Of a stretch of DNA of 28,018 nt, positions 6,437 to 14,874 are shown one piece after another (position 1 is the stretch's first letter; every line of letters begins with the position of its first letter). This DNA is from JAGLOK01 sp023139005. GTDB lineage: Bacteria > Bacillota > Clostridia > Christensenellales > UMGS416. A program made the translations under genes and the position numbers. The DNA lies in contig DAOWFX010000093.1 of the NCBI GenBank assembly GCA_030637745.1, positions 1 to 28,018 of the forward strand, read 5' to 3'. The notes beneath the pieces were generated by a model, which saw nothing but the letters and a program-made list of their open reading frames with translations, had not been told where the DNA came from and ran no database searches.

Positions 6437-7539
6437 TGATTAACAACATGTATCTACTCACAAACTTGATTTCATTCTTACCGGTGATTATCATCTTTGC
6501 AATAATGCCATATATCGTACGAAAGAATATCTTGTTTGGGGTTAATGCCCCACGAGATTTTTACGCAACTAATACAGCAAAAAGCATGCGCAGAAACTAT
6601 ACATTACTTGTTATCATAGTAGGAATACTATTCTTAGGAATTTCATGCATATTACCAACTCTTGTATCAGAGAACTATCAACTTATGGTTATGATGGTAT
6701 CACTTTTTGCATACATTGGAATCATTATGATTGCTTATGTTTCGATGTGGCGCAAAGCCAAAGGCTTGAAAGAGGAATTAGAATGGCAAAAACAAACACA
6801 ACCGGTCGCAGTTGTCGATACTTCATTCTATACAAGCAAAATAGCAGTATCAACAAAATGGTTTATTGCATATATCTTAATTATCATTACAACTATTGCT
6901 TTAGGGTTTCTGTTCTATGATAAAATGCCGCAAAATGTTCCAATGAACACCACTTTAGATGGCGTTGTTACAAATTCTGCACAGAAGTCATATCAACTGT
7001 TGTTTTATCTACCGGCGGTGCAATTATTTATCACAATCGTATTTGCTTTTATACATTTTTCTGTGAAGCGTGCACGTCCAGAGTTGAATTCACAAGATGT
7101 AGAAAAGACCGTACAGCAAAACATCAAGTTTCGTTATGCATGGTCATGCTTTGTAGTCTTTGGTGGTATGGCATTGATACTAGTCTTTCTCGTAGCACAG
7201 CTTCAGATGCTTACTTTAGTTCCTTCAAACATTGGAATAATTATAACACTTTCATCTGTTGGATTATTGGTGCTCACAGCCATCTTATTAGCCGTAAGGA
7301 CAGGACAATCAGGTTCTCGCATTCAAATGAAATCCGATGGAATCACAAAGACTATCGATAGAGCAGACGACAAGCATTGGAAGGCAGGCATGATCTACGT
7401 CAACAAAGATGATCCATCATTGTTTGTAGAAAAGCGTTTTGGTGTTGGGTTCACCGTGAATTTCGGACGTCCAGCAGGCTGGATTCTACTTGCGGTTATT
7501 GTCATTATCGTAATCGGTGCTATAATTATAGGTAAGTAG
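6436..7539 (+). CDS. DUF1648/DUF5808 multi-pass membrane protein
   Basis: The 367-residue integral membrane protein has about seven to eight hydrophobic segments. The middle part (LGFLFYDKMPQNVPMNTTLDGVVTNS, about residue 155) fits DUF1648, the domain also found in SdpI-like immunity and signalling proteins. The C-terminal part (KHWKAGMIYVNKDDPSLFVEKRFGVGFTVNFG) fits DUF5808. The start at 6436 overlaps the GntR stop (TAATG) with AAGGAG upstream, so I prefer it over an earlier in-frame ATG within the GntR gene. Proteins of this arrangement next to YtrA-type regulators are common in Bacillota. Their job is not established; sensing or resisting membrane-active compounds is inference. Confidence 0.8.
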   Translation: MINNMYLLTNLISFLPVIIIFAIMPYIVRKNILFGVNAPRDFYATNTAKSMRRNYTLLVIIVGILFLGISCILPTLVSENYQLMVMMVSLFAYIGIIMIAYVSMWRKAKGLKEELEWQKQTQPVAVVDTSFYTSKIAVSTKWFIAYILIIITTIALGFLFYDKMPQNVPMNTTLDGVVTNSAQKSYQLLFYLPAVQLFITIVFAFIHFSVKRARPELNSQDVEKTVQQNIKFRYAWSCFVVFGGMALILVFLVAQLQMLTLVPSNIGIIITLSSVGLLVLTAILLAVRTGQSGSRIQMKSDGITKTIDRADDKHWKAGMIYVNKDDPSLFVEKRFGVGFTVNFGRPAGWILLAVIVIIVIGAIIIGK

Positions 7540-7565
7540 ATAATCTGATCTTTGGAGGAATGCAT

Positions 7566-7796
7566 ATGAAGAAAAGAATAGCACCAATATTTATTGCAAT
7601 CATGATCGCAATACTGATAATCCTTTACGCAGGCGTTGTATTTGTCATACTTTTTGGTATGGGACCATTGATGACAACCATCGGAATTATATTTGCAGTC
7701 GCAGGCACAGCGGTTGCTATTGCACTTATTGTAAATCTAAAAAACAGACTTAAAGAAATTAAGGAGGACGAAGAAAATGATTATAGTCAATATTGA
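7566..7796 (+). CDS. Small two-helix membrane protein
   Basis: A 76-residue protein begins MKKRIAPIF. It has two hydrophobic helices (about residues 5-30 and 33-60) and a charged C-terminal tail, LKNRLKEIKEDEENDYSQY. GGAGG at 7554-7558 is one base from the first ATG at 7560 but seven bases from the second at 7566, so the second is the likely start. The tail overlaps the start of the YbjQ gene by 20 bases, which implies coupling. I do not recognise a named family. Such small membrane proteins are typical companions in GntR/YtrA operons. Confidence 0.7.
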   Translation: MKKRIAPIFIAIMIAILIILYAGVVFVILFGMGPLMTTIGIIFAVAGTAVAIALIVNLKNRLKEIKEDEENDYSQY

Positions 7797-8094
7797 TTAT
7801 ATCCCAGGAAAGAAAATTGAAGTAGTAGGTATGGCCCGTGGATCCATCATCCAATCAAAAAATCTAGGAAAAGACATCATGAGTGGCCTCAAGACCTTGG
7901 TCGGCGGAGAGCTCACACACTACAGCGAAATGATGAATGAAGCACGTGCCAAGGCAACCAAACGCATGGCAGATGATGCAGCATCGCAAGGTGCAGATGC
8001 GGTCATCAATGTACGCTATGCATCCAGCGCAGTCATGCAAGGGGCTGCAGAGGTCATGGCATATGGTACAGCGGTGAAATTGTCAGACGCATAA
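7777..8094 (+). CDS. YbjQ/DUF74 heavy-metal-binding-domain-like protein
   Basis: The 105-residue protein covers a complete YbjQ (PF01906) domain: the opening DYIPGKKIEVVGMARGSIIQSKNLGKDIMSGLKTLVGGE, the central HYSEMMNEARAKATKRMADDAASQGADAVINVRY, and the closing VMAYGTAVKL. The family forms small pentameric beta-alpha folds. It has been called heavy-metal-binding-like, although the role is not settled. The start ATG at 7777 follows AAGGAGG within the previous gene. It is the last gene of the GntR operon and is followed by a hairpin and T-run at 8114-8141. Its GC content is slightly higher than that of its neighbours. Confidence 0.9.
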   Translation: MIIVNIDYIPGKKIEVVGMARGSIIQSKNLGKDIMSGLKTLVGGELTHYSEMMNEARAKATKRMADDAASQGADAVINVRYASSAVMQGAAEVMAYGTAVKLSDA

Positions 8095-8113
8095 TAAGTT
8101 CAATACTAAAATA

Positions 8114-8141
8114 AGCAGTGAAATATGCTGCTAATTTTTTT
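8114..8141. terminator. Terminator between convergent YbjQ and O-antigen ligase genes
   Basis: AGCAG (8114-8118) pairs with CTGCT (8128-8132), followed by AA and seven T residues on the plus strand. On the minus strand the same stem is preceded by the A-run and followed by a short T-rich stretch. It probably stops transcripts mainly from the plus strand. Confidence 0.65.
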
Positions 8142-8178
8142 GATTAATTATATTTTACAAACTACTACTTTCCTTTTT

Positions 8179-9477
8179 TTAAACCTTCTGACTCTTGCTC
8201 AAAGAACCCATGCATACAAAAAGCAATGGGGTAACATATGGTGTTGTGTTCCCGAAAAAAGCAGAACCTAGATATGCGAGCATAGCACAAAAAATTGATA
8301 ATTCTAATAAAGACATTTTGCTTCTTTTTTTAATGAATTGAAGTAATATGTTGAACAGACAAGAAAAATAAGCCAATGCGCCAATGAATCCAATAGTTAA
8401 AATATAGTGCAAATATTCGTTGTGTACACGATTTGTATGTATTATTGACAAAGATAATAATTGACTATGATAGTTGTCCAAGCCAAAGCCAAATATGGGG
8501 AGTTTGGGAAAAAGTTTAAAAGCACCTGTCCAAAGCAACCATCTTTTTGTACCGGCATCAAACTTTCCTTCAGAAGATACAATGATTGCATTTATATCAG
8601 AGATAGTACGCATTGCCCCAATCCATAAATCGCCATATATCAATTGTACAAATATTAATGAGATGGTTGATATGATAAGTGGCAATAAAGAGACAATTAA
8701 CTTATTTTCTTTCCGAATGATTAATGAAGTCACATAAATAACAAGGGCAATCATGCCACCAAGCATCGCTCCCTTACAGTTGGTTAGGAAAAGAGATAAA
8801 GATATTAACAGCAAGCCAACAATATGGATTTTCCTTTTGGTATTATTGCTTGAAATTAAATGATACGATGAAATGATTAAAGCGACTACCAAGTAATATC
8901 CATAATGATTGCTATTGATAAACATTGCTGATAAAGACGTGGTGTTGGAAACAATATAAAAAAGCCCATTGTATGATAATAAACCAATAATCGCTGCAAT
9001 GTAGGAAACGTAAGAAAAGAGCAGCACTAGTTTCTTCATAGTCCTTTCAGTTGATACTGTATATGTGCCTAAGAAGATTGCAAAATATGCAATATAGGAT
9101 AAATAACCTTCTCCGCGCCAATCACCCAGAAAAGCAATTGAGGGATTATCCGAAAGCAAGCAAGACACCAACATCCAAAGCATCATAAATGTAAGTGCTG
9201 ATAGTTCAAAACTAATTTTACTTTTGATATTCTTAAAATACAGTCTATCTGATTTGATTTTCATGATGAAGTAAACTATTAAGAAAAGCAATATTAATAG
9301 ACCAACTATACGTAGTGTTGTAGTATAATACAGAATCAATTTTTTGAAATTGTTTTTGAATATAAACGCACCAAGAGGAGATACTATAATAATTCCAATT
9401 AGTACAAATATTATTTTTTTAGGTTCAATTTTTATAGAAGAGTTTAATGATATTTTTCTATTTAATATATTATTCAC
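8179..9477 (-). CDS. O-antigen ligase/polymerase-like membrane protein
   Basis: The 432-residue protein has about 12 membrane segments. A family signature lies in the large external loop and following helix: FPKLPIFGFGLDNYHSQLLS ... HTNRVHNEYLHYILTIGFIGALAYF (about residues 320-380). Before that come GDWRGEGYLSYIAYFAIF and an NCKGAMLGG motif. This is the Wzy/WaaL-type superfamily, which joins or polymerises lipid-linked glycans at the outer face of the membrane. Gram-positive members are thought to polymerise cell-surface polysaccharides. The start is a GTG at 9477 with only a weak TAGGAT-like ribosome-binding site. No polysaccharide cluster surrounds it, so it is an orphan here. Its substrate cannot be told. 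Confidence 0.8.
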   Translation of the reverse strand: MNNILNRKISLNSSIKIEPKKIIFVLIGIIIVSPLGAFIFKNNFKKLILYYTTTLRIVGLLILLFLIVYFIMKIKSDRLYFKNIKSKISFELSALTFMMLWMLVSCLLSDNPSIAFLGDWRGEGYLSYIAYFAIFLGTYTVSTERTMKKLVLLFSYVSYIAAIIGLLSYNGLFYIVSNTTSLSAMFINSNHYGYYLVVALIISSYHLISSNNTKRKIHIVGLLLISLSLFLTNCKGAMLGGMIALVIYVTSLIIRKENKLIVSLLPLIISTISLIFVQLIYGDLWIGAMRTISDINAIIVSSEGKFDAGTKRWLLWTGAFKLFPKLPIFGFGLDNYHSQLLSLSIIHTNRVHNEYLHYILTIGFIGALAYFSCLFNILLQFIKKRSKMSLLELSIFCAMLAYLGSAFFGNTTPYVTPLLFVCMGSLSKSQKV

Positions 9478-9569
9478 CTAATATCCTAACATGACAGATT
9501 TAATATAATTATAATAGGGCTGTAATAAAAAAACAAATAACATATATTAAACCTAGAGATTGACAAACA

Positions 9570-9598
9570 TTGACACAAAACTTTACCAATGATACAAT
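9570..9598 (+). promoter_or_regulatory. Consensus promoter of the CPBP protease gene
   Basis: TTGACA (9570-9575) and TACAAT (9593-9598) are separated by 17 bases. A second TTGACA lies at 9560-9565. The start codon follows about 30 bases after the -10 box, with AGGAAGG before it. Confidence 0.75.
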
Positions 9599-9628
9599 CC
9601 ATATATACAAATATTAGGAAGGTGTATT

Positions 9629-10345
9629 ATGTCAAAATCTATGCCACTTTGGAAAAATGTAGTTTTTCATCTGCTTCCAGGTGCTGTAATTGCTGCAATT
9701 TATCTATTACTTAGCACTATAATAAAAAATGAACTTATACCAAAGATCTTAATTTTATACATATCTGGACTTTTTTTACTTCCTATTATGTATTATATTA
9801 TGAAGGCATACTCACCTGATGGAAAGATTATCAAAGCAGTACAATATAGGAACAAGTTACCCTTTTTTAAGGTCTTGCTTTTTGGAGTTGTTGCTTTCCT
9901 TTGGGCTGCATTTATTGGGGTTGTATTTAATAAACTAGAGATATATATACAAATCAATTTGTTTGGATGGATGGCTGACAGTTTTGACTATACTGGATAT
10001 TTTGTTAATCCTGATAGCTATCCAAAATACATGCTTATATTAACTTGGGCAGTCGGGTTGGTTACTACCTCTACATTATTGCCAGTAGTTGAGGAGATTT
10101 ACTTCAGAGGATTTCTGTTAAGTAAGCTTGAAAAATACAAATTTGCAGCAGTTTTGATAAGTGCGTTATTATTCAGCATGTATCATATGATTTCGCCTTG
10201 GCAGATAGTTACCCGTTTTATAGCAATAATACCGATGACATATTTTATCTATAAGTATAAAAATATAAGCATTGGCATAGTTGCGCATGTACTACTAAAT
10301 CTCATTGGTGACACAATATTACGAATACCTATAATATTCGGTTAA
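9629..10345 (+). CDS. CPBP family intramembrane glutamic endopeptidase
   Basis: The 238-residue protein has about seven membrane helices. It shows the CPBP (CAAX protease and bacteriocin-processing/immunity) motifs in order: EEIYFRGFLL (E155, E156, R160), SMYHMISPWQ (conserved His), and AHVLLNLIGD (second His and Asn). E155/E156 and the histidines form the catalytic site in this family. The start ATG follows AGGAAGG, and a perfect promoter lies upstream. It is a single-gene unit, divergent from the O-antigen ligase gene. In Bacillota such proteins may process peptides, protect against bacteriocins or cleave membrane regulators. No bacteriocin gene is seen nearby, so the substrate is unknown. 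The gap to the next gene (10346-10582) holds no feature I can support. Confidence 0.88.
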   Translation: MSKSMPLWKNVVFHLLPGAVIAAIYLLLSTIIKNELIPKILILYISGLFLLPIMYYIMKAYSPDGKIIKAVQYRNKLPFFKVLLFGVVAFLWAAFIGVVFNKLEIYIQINLFGWMADSFDYTGYFVNPDSYPKYMLILTWAVGLVTTSTLLPVVEEIYFRGFLLSKLEKYKFAAVLISALLFSMYHMISPWQIVTRFIAIIPMTYFIYKYKNISIGIVAHVLLNLIGDTILRIPIIFG

Positions 10346-10582
10346 TATATTATGCTAGTATCATTCAAGCAATTCCACAGTATGCGTGATTAGGTCAGTG
10401 TTTCCTAATGTACAAGCGTATATAGTTGATATAATTACTAACATTAATATAATTATATGCAATATTTTTTATTTTTCTACTAACAATATCAATTCATAAA
10501 ACCTCAAACAAAAAAATTGACTGTATTTTTTTGGTCGGGAAACTGACAAATTTCATTTTGCAAACTGATTACATTTAATTGG

Positions 10583-11551
10583 TCAAGATTTAGCTCTAAG
10601 TATGATTCTGTATGCTAAAAATGTAATCCACCTTGAAGGTTCTTTTTTATTTGCAAATTCCCATTCCTTCCAAGGACGATACATTGATTGCGCAGTGAGG
10701 TGTTCATTCTCATGCATTTTTTCTTCCAAAACAGATAACATTTCTTTGAATCGTGTATCTTGGTGAAACGATTTGAATTTTGACAATACATCCAGCATAT
10801 GCAAAATGTCAAACCAAATTAGCGGTGCTTTAAGCTTTTTGAAATCAGTGCCGATTCCAAAGAGATATTCTTTACGTATTTTTCGATCTTGCCATAGGTT
10901 TAATATAGACTCCACACTTTTGTTGATTACACCATCAAATGTATCTGTGTTAAATTCAGATAACAGCTTTAACATAATCAAATTAGCATAGGGACATGGA
11001 TCCGTTTTTTTACCCGGACCTCTGAACTTTCCAAGATCACTATTTGCCATGCATCTGAACCCGTTATCATCTTGCAGATTAACCAAATATCTTGTTGCCC
11101 TCAATACTTCCGCATCCTTGTCCAATCCCATTTTAGCTAGTGCGTATAATATTGTTGGAGCATCACAAAACATCCAGGACATGCTATCTTGTCCTGTGCC
11201 ACTAAAATGTGTCGGGATATTCATCAGTACTTGATATACACCATCATCGGATTGTGTTGTTCTGATTTTATCAAGTATTGATGGCATGTCATTGTCTGTA
11301 GCTTGGATTCCGACATCAGCAAGGAATGCAAGTTTATGTATGAGTTGACTTGAATCATTATGACGTTTCAATACATTTCCGGGCCACGTGTCCAAATCTG
11401 TTAAGATTGCGTTGAATAATGGCTGCGATAGGATTTGGTTTCTAGTTTTTGTGTGTGCATTCTCATCCAAACTTTCATTGAGCAAATCAAGACGAGTTCT
11501 ATATGCAATCCAATCTTCTGTAGATAGTAACCAACTTGTATCAAGCATCAT
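10583..11551 (-). CDS. Alpha/alpha-toroid (squalene cyclase/prenyltransferase-fold-like) protein, function unknown
   Basis: The 322-residue soluble protein is mostly helical with several tryptophan- and leucine-rich repeats. Stretches such as MSWMFCDAPTILYALAKMGLDKDAEVLRATRYLVNLQDDNGFRC and PYANLIMLKLLSEF resemble the double-helix repeats of prenyltransferase/squalene-oxidase-type toroids. The DxDD acid motif of true squalene cyclases is not seen, so enzymatic cyclisation is unlikely. No signal peptide is visible. The start ATG at 11551 (MMLDTSWLL) follows AAGGATTG; the second ATG three bases later is a possible alternative. It is a single gene with no functional neighbours. The fold assignment is moderately secure, but the role is unknown. 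Confidence 0.6.
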   Translation of the reverse strand: MMLDTSWLLSTEDWIAYRTRLDLLNESLDENAHTKTRNQILSQPLFNAILTDLDTWPGNVLKRHNDSSQLIHKLAFLADVGIQATDNDMPSILDKIRTTQSDDGVYQVLMNIPTHFSGTGQDSMSWMFCDAPTILYALAKMGLDKDAEVLRATRYLVNLQDDNGFRCMANSDLGKFRGPGKKTDPCPYANLIMLKLLSEFNTDTFDGVINKSVESILNLWQDRKIRKEYLFGIGTDFKKLKAPLIWFDILHMLDVLSKFKSFHQDTRFKEMLSVLEEKMHENEHLTAQSMYRPWKEWEFANKKEPSRWITFLAYRIILRAKS

Positions 11552-11774
11552 AACAATCCTTTCTTTAAAAACTTACATGTACATATCTTTATTCATTATA
11601 ACGATTAACCTATATATTTCAAAGAAATACATGATAACTTGATGTCAAGAAAAGTAGAATAATTACTAAAACAACCCGTATTCACCACAAATAAATCATA
11701 AATTGCACTATAAGGTTGCATATTGTGAATAATTAGTCATAATTATCATTATATATATCACTTATATGGTTTCG

Positions 11775-11803
11775 TAGACATTGAAAGTGCTATAAGATAT
11801 AAT
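11775..11803 (+). promoter_or_regulatory. Possible promoter of the importer operon
   Basis: TAGACA (11775-11780) and a perfect TATAAT (11798-11803) are separated by 17 bases. Transcription would start near 11810, so both leader hairpins would be in the mRNA. The rest of the 11552-11890 gap is AT-rich with no gene. Confidence 0.5.
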
Positions 11804-11819
11804 GCAAATGAAAATTTAA

Positions 11820-11870
11820 TAACACAAGTCCTTAATTTTGTGTTAATGAGTTGAAGGGTTCGATTCCCTT
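11820..11870 (+). promoter_or_regulatory. Two-hairpin leader with tRNA T-arm-like element
   Basis: The first hairpin pairs TAACACAA (11820-11827) with TTGTGTTA (11838-11845). The second pairs AAGGG (11854-11858) with CCCTT (11866-11870) around the loop TTCGATT, giving the exact 5-7-5 layout and loop sequence of a tRNA T-arm. The ribosome-binding site AAGGAG follows at 11880-11885. No riboswitch that I recognise is present, and in particular no B12-box sequence. It could be a tRNA remnant or a regulatory leader. Confidence 0.45.
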
Positions 11871-11890
11871 GACGAAATGAAGGAGAAGAT

Positions 11891-12898
11891 ATGAAAAGAA
11901 GTCTATTTACCCTATTTGTTGTCGTTGTTTCCTTGGTGATACTGTTCACAGGATGCGCGACATTTTCTGATTCACAGGAAACACAAGAAACTGAAGCACC
12001 TACAGCTGAAGCTACCGCAACTACTAAACCCCCATCACAAGATATTGTCAATGAAACCGATGAAAAAGGTGTAGTGACCATTATTGATGTGCTTGGAAAT
12101 GAACTCACATTACCGGAAGAGAAGCCAACCAAAATAATATCACTAACACCTGCCAACACAGAGATGCTCTTTGCATTGGGCTTGGGTGAATATGTTATCG
12201 GAGTCGATGAATACTCAAATTACCCAGCAGAGGCATCAGCAATTGATAAAGTAGGAGACTTCACAGGACCAAATGTTGAAGCAATTCTAGCTTTGGAGCC
12301 TGACCTAATCTTAGCTGGCAACAAATTGCAAATTGATGCAGTAACACAATTGAAGGAATTGGGACTCAACATTGCAGCAGTGGAAGCAACAACATATGAT
12401 GAAATCCCTGCAAGCATCAAACTGGTAGGCGACCTTACCATGACACAAGATGTAGCACAACAGCTTATTGATGATATGAAGGTGGCAGAAGAAGCCATTA
12501 TTGCAAAAGCCAACACATATGAAGGTGAACCCATTAGCTCTTATTATATATTAAGCGCAGGGGAATATGGCAACTGGACATCAGGTCCTGGATCATTGAT
12601 TAATGATATGTTTGAACTTATTGGCGTACAGACAGTAACCAATATCGAAGGCGCTGTGCCATGGATGGACTTTTCATTGGAAACATTGATTACAGAAGAC
12701 CCAGACATCCTGCTCATGTCAGGACATGCATTTTTAACCGTTGAAGCTTTGGTTGCTATGGATGGATACAAGGAACTAACCGCTGCTAAAGAAGGAAAAG
12801 TCTACATCGTCGATGGTGATATAACAGGACGTCCATCAGTACGTATCGTTGAAGCACTGGAAATACTCTACAATGCAATATATAATCAGGATAACTAG
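11891..12898 (+). CDS. Substrate-binding lipoprotein of a BtuF/FecB-type ABC importer
   Basis: The 335-residue protein starts with a lipoprotein signal peptide (MKRSLFTLFVVVVSLVILFTGC). The lipobox is LFTGC with the lipid-bearing cysteine at residue 22. A low-complexity Thr/Glu/Ala linker (residues 27-52) follows. The body fits the periplasmic-binding-protein class III fold: TKIISLTPANTEMLFALGLGEYVIGVDEYSNYP, VGDFTGPNVEAILALEPDLILAG, ISSYYILSAGEYGNWTSGPGSLINDMFELIGV, and GRPSVRIVEALEILYNAI. Such proteins bind cobalamin, haem or iron-siderophore at the outer face. The ligand cannot be told from sequence; the SLTPANTE start is close to BtuF-like members. It is the first gene of a complete three-gene importer with strong AAGGAG before the ATG. 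Confidence 0.88.
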   Translation: MKRSLFTLFVVVVSLVILFTGCATFSDSQETQETEAPTAEATATTKPPSQDIVNETDEKGVVTIIDVLGNELTLPEEKPTKIISLTPANTEMLFALGLGEYVIGVDEYSNYPAEASAIDKVGDFTGPNVEAILALEPDLILAGNKLQIDAVTQLKELGLNIAAVEATTYDEIPASIKLVGDLTMTQDVAQQLIDDMKVAEEAIIAKANTYEGEPISSYYILSAGEYGNWTSGPGSLINDMFELIGVQTVTNIEGAVPWMDFSLETLITEDPDILLMSGHAFLTVEALVAMDGYKELTAAKEGKVYIVDGDITGRPSVRIVEALEILYNAIYNQDN

Positions 12899-12931
12899 AA
12901 CCAATATTTATCTATTTTAGAAAATAGTAAA

Positions 12932-13948
12932 GTGGAGAAAGATATCAAAGCACAAGCACAAAAAAAATTCCTCATAGGAATTATTATACTTGCAGTAGCC
13001 CTTGTCATAATGACAGGGGTATCGCTGCTTACAGGCGCAGGTATGGATATGAAGAAAAGCCTTGCGGCGCTTCTAGATGGTGAAGGCACTGCAAGCGTTA
13101 TTCTATGGAAAATTAGATTACCTAGGATATTGATGTGCATATTAGCTGGAGCAGTATTATCTGTTTGTGGTGCAGCACTTCAAGGCTTATTTAAAAATCC
13201 GCTTTGTGACCCGCACATCCTCGGTGTTTCATCCGGTGCAGGGTTGGGTGCAGCGATTGCTATCGCATTAGGATTTACTTATTCATTTTTAGGTGTGGGC
13301 TCCATTACACTCATGGCGTTTGCAACAGGCATCTTGAGCATATTCTTAGTTACAGCACTTGCAAAATCCGGGGGCAAGGTATCCAACATATCGCTTTTGC
13401 TTTCAGGAATCGCAGTGGGCGCATTCATGGGCGCAGGTATACTACTTGTGATGCGTATGGCGCACGATAAAGCGGAGAATATCATCTTCTGGACTATGGG
13501 TTCCATGACCTTTGCAAGCTACAAACAATTGTTATATACAGCACCGATAGTAATTGTGACTATGACACTGATAATGTTCCACTCTCGTGAATTGGATATG
13601 CTCTCACAAGGTGAGACGTGGGCAGCAGAAGGCGGTGTCAATGTCGCGCTTACACGCAATGTCATTTTGATACTTGCAGCCATCGGCACTGCAGCAGTAG
13701 TTGCAGGCAGTGGTATTATTGGCTTTGTAGGATTGATGATACCCCATGTAGTACGCATGATATTCGGACCCAAGCATTCAAGGCTCCTTCCACTTTCAGC
13801 GCTATTGGGGGCAGTATTTTTGCTGCTAATGGATACACTTGCACGTATTATCATTGCACCACTGGAAATTCCAGTCGGTATCTTAACTGCAATGGTCGGT
13901 GCGCCATTCTTCATATATATATTGAAAAGAAGTGTGAAAAATGATTAA
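12932..13948 (+). CDS. FecCD/BtuC-family ABC permease
   Basis: The 338-residue protein has about ten membrane helices and the family's landmarks: LRLPRILMCILAGAVLSVCGAALQGLFKNPLCDPHILGVSSGAGLGAA (here with I in place of the first L), LLLSGIAVGAF, WTMGS, and GIIGFVGLMIPHVVRMIFGPKHSRLLPLSALLGAVFLLLMDTLAR. Two copies form the channel for cobalamin or ferric-siderophore import. The start is a GTG with no strong ribosome-binding site. A short hairpin (CTATTT/AAATAG, 12912-12927) sits just before it, so expression may depend on coupling or be lower than that of the lipoprotein. It overlaps the ATPase start by 8 bases. Confidence 0.9.
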   Translation: MEKDIKAQAQKKFLIGIIILAVALVIMTGVSLLTGAGMDMKKSLAALLDGEGTASVILWKIRLPRILMCILAGAVLSVCGAALQGLFKNPLCDPHILGVSSGAGLGAAIAIALGFTYSFLGVGSITLMAFATGILSIFLVTALAKSGGKVSNISLLLSGIAVGAFMGAGILLVMRMAHDKAENIIFWTMGSMTFASYKQLLYTAPIVIVTMTLIMFHSRELDMLSQGETWAAEGGVNVALTRNVILILAAIGTAAVVAGSGIIGFVGLMIPHVVRMIFGPKHSRLLPLSALLGAVFLLLMDTLARIIIAPLEIPVGILTAMVGAPFFIYILKRSVKND

Positions 13949-14690
13949 ACTACAAAACACATCATATTCATACGGAAAGCGCTTTTCGCTTGAAAACGTA
14001 TCTTTAGATATCCCTAAAGGCTCTATTACCATTTTGCTAGGACCCAACGGTTCAGGAAAGACAACATTACTCAATCTAGTTTCTGGAGGACTTCTTCCAC
14101 AATCGGGTAAAGTACTCATAGACAATCAAAATGTATCTCACATGAAATCGCGCGTTCGTGCAAAGAATATCGCAGTAGTTAGGCAGTTTGTATCGGCACC
14201 ATTTAACTATAGTGTCTTTGACATTGTCTCCATGGGACGATATGCATATAAAAGACGATTTGAAACGCTCAATAGTGACGATATCAAGATTGTTAGATTG
14301 TTCATGAAGGAATTGGGCATTGATAGTCTTCAAGATGAATATGTCAGCAAAATATCTGGTGGAGAGCTGCAACGCGTGTCACTTGCACGGGCATTGAGCC
14401 AACAGAGCGAGTACTTGCTATTGGACGAGCCGGTGAATCACTTGGACATACGCCATCGCTACGACATCTTAAATATCATCAAAAATAGATCCGAACAAGG
14501 ACTCACCACCCTTTGTGTGCTACATGATATCAATCTTGCCATGCAATATGCAGACCAATTGGTACTCATGAAAGAGGGAAAGGTGTTGGACATACTTACA
14601 CCCAAGCAAATCAACAAGGCAAAGCTCAGTGCGCTCTATGACGTCACAGAGCAAGAGCTTGCTACCATGATATTTGACAAAAGCATTTAA
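13941..14690 (+). CDS. ABC importer ATPase (FecE/BtuD-like)
   Basis: The 249-residue ATPase carries all motifs: Walker A GPNGSGKTT (34-42), a Q-loop at VVRQFVSAPFNYSVFDIVSMGRYAYKRRF, the signature ISGGELQR, Walker B YLLLDEPVNHLD, and the switch histidine in CVLHDINLAMQYADQ. The GRY/F stretch after the Q-loop and the short C-terminal region are typical of the iron-siderophore/cobalamin ATPase group. It overlaps the permease end by 8 bases and completes the importer. The next feature is the tRNA-Arg gene, 34 bases away, and no terminator is visible between them. Confidence 0.9.
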   Translation: MIKLQNTSYSYGKRFSLENVSLDIPKGSITILLGPNGSGKTTLLNLVSGGLLPQSGKVLIDNQNVSHMKSRVRAKNIAVVRQFVSAPFNYSVFDIVSMGRYAYKRRFETLNSDDIKIVRLFMKELGIDSLQDEYVSKISGGELQRVSLARALSQQSEYLLLDEPVNHLDIRHRYDILNIIKNRSEQGLTTLCVLHDINLAMQYADQLVLMKEGKVLDILTPKQINKAKLSALYDVTEQELATMIFDKSI

Positions 14691-14724
14691 TAATCCCTAT
14701 AATTCATAATGATATACATTATAT

Positions 14725-14800
14725 GCGCCTGTAGCTCAGCGGATAGAGCGTTCGGTTCCGAACCGATAGGTCGCAGGTTCAAGTCCTGTCGGGCGTGCCA
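14725..14800 (+). tRNA. tRNA-Arg (anticodon CCG)
   Basis: A 76-base cloverleaf with encoded CCA. The acceptor GCGCCTG pairs with CGGGCGT (ending in G-U at the first position). The D-stem GCTC/GAGC encloses AGCGGATA. The anticodon arm TTCGG/CCGAT has loop TTCCGAA, giving anticodon CCG, which reads CGG (Arg). The T-arm GCAGG/CCTGT has loop TTCAAGT. One T-T mismatch is present at the base of the anticodon stem. The discriminator is G. Confidence 0.95.
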
Positions 14801-14827
14801 CGTCGGATCAAAGTCCGCGTCATTCAT

Positions 14828-14857
14828 AAATCCCAAATGCAGTTGCAGTTGGGATTT
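14828..14857 (+). terminator. Terminator after tRNA-Arg
   Basis: A perfect 9-bp stem AAATCCCAA/TTGGGATTT with a 12-base loop is followed by CTTCATATTT. It lies 27 bases after the tRNA. Confidence 0.7.
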
Positions 14858-14874
14858 CTTCATATTTGCTTCCT

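Noticed and set aside
11731..11752. Fur-box-like AT-rich sequence before the importer operon
   Set aside because: It contains ATTATCATTAT-like parts but matches a Fur consensus poorly in an already AT-rich region.
11552..11890. Cobalamin riboswitch upstream of the BtuF-like gene
   Set aside because: No B12-box or the expected conserved core is seen, and the leader after the likely promoter is only about 80 bases.
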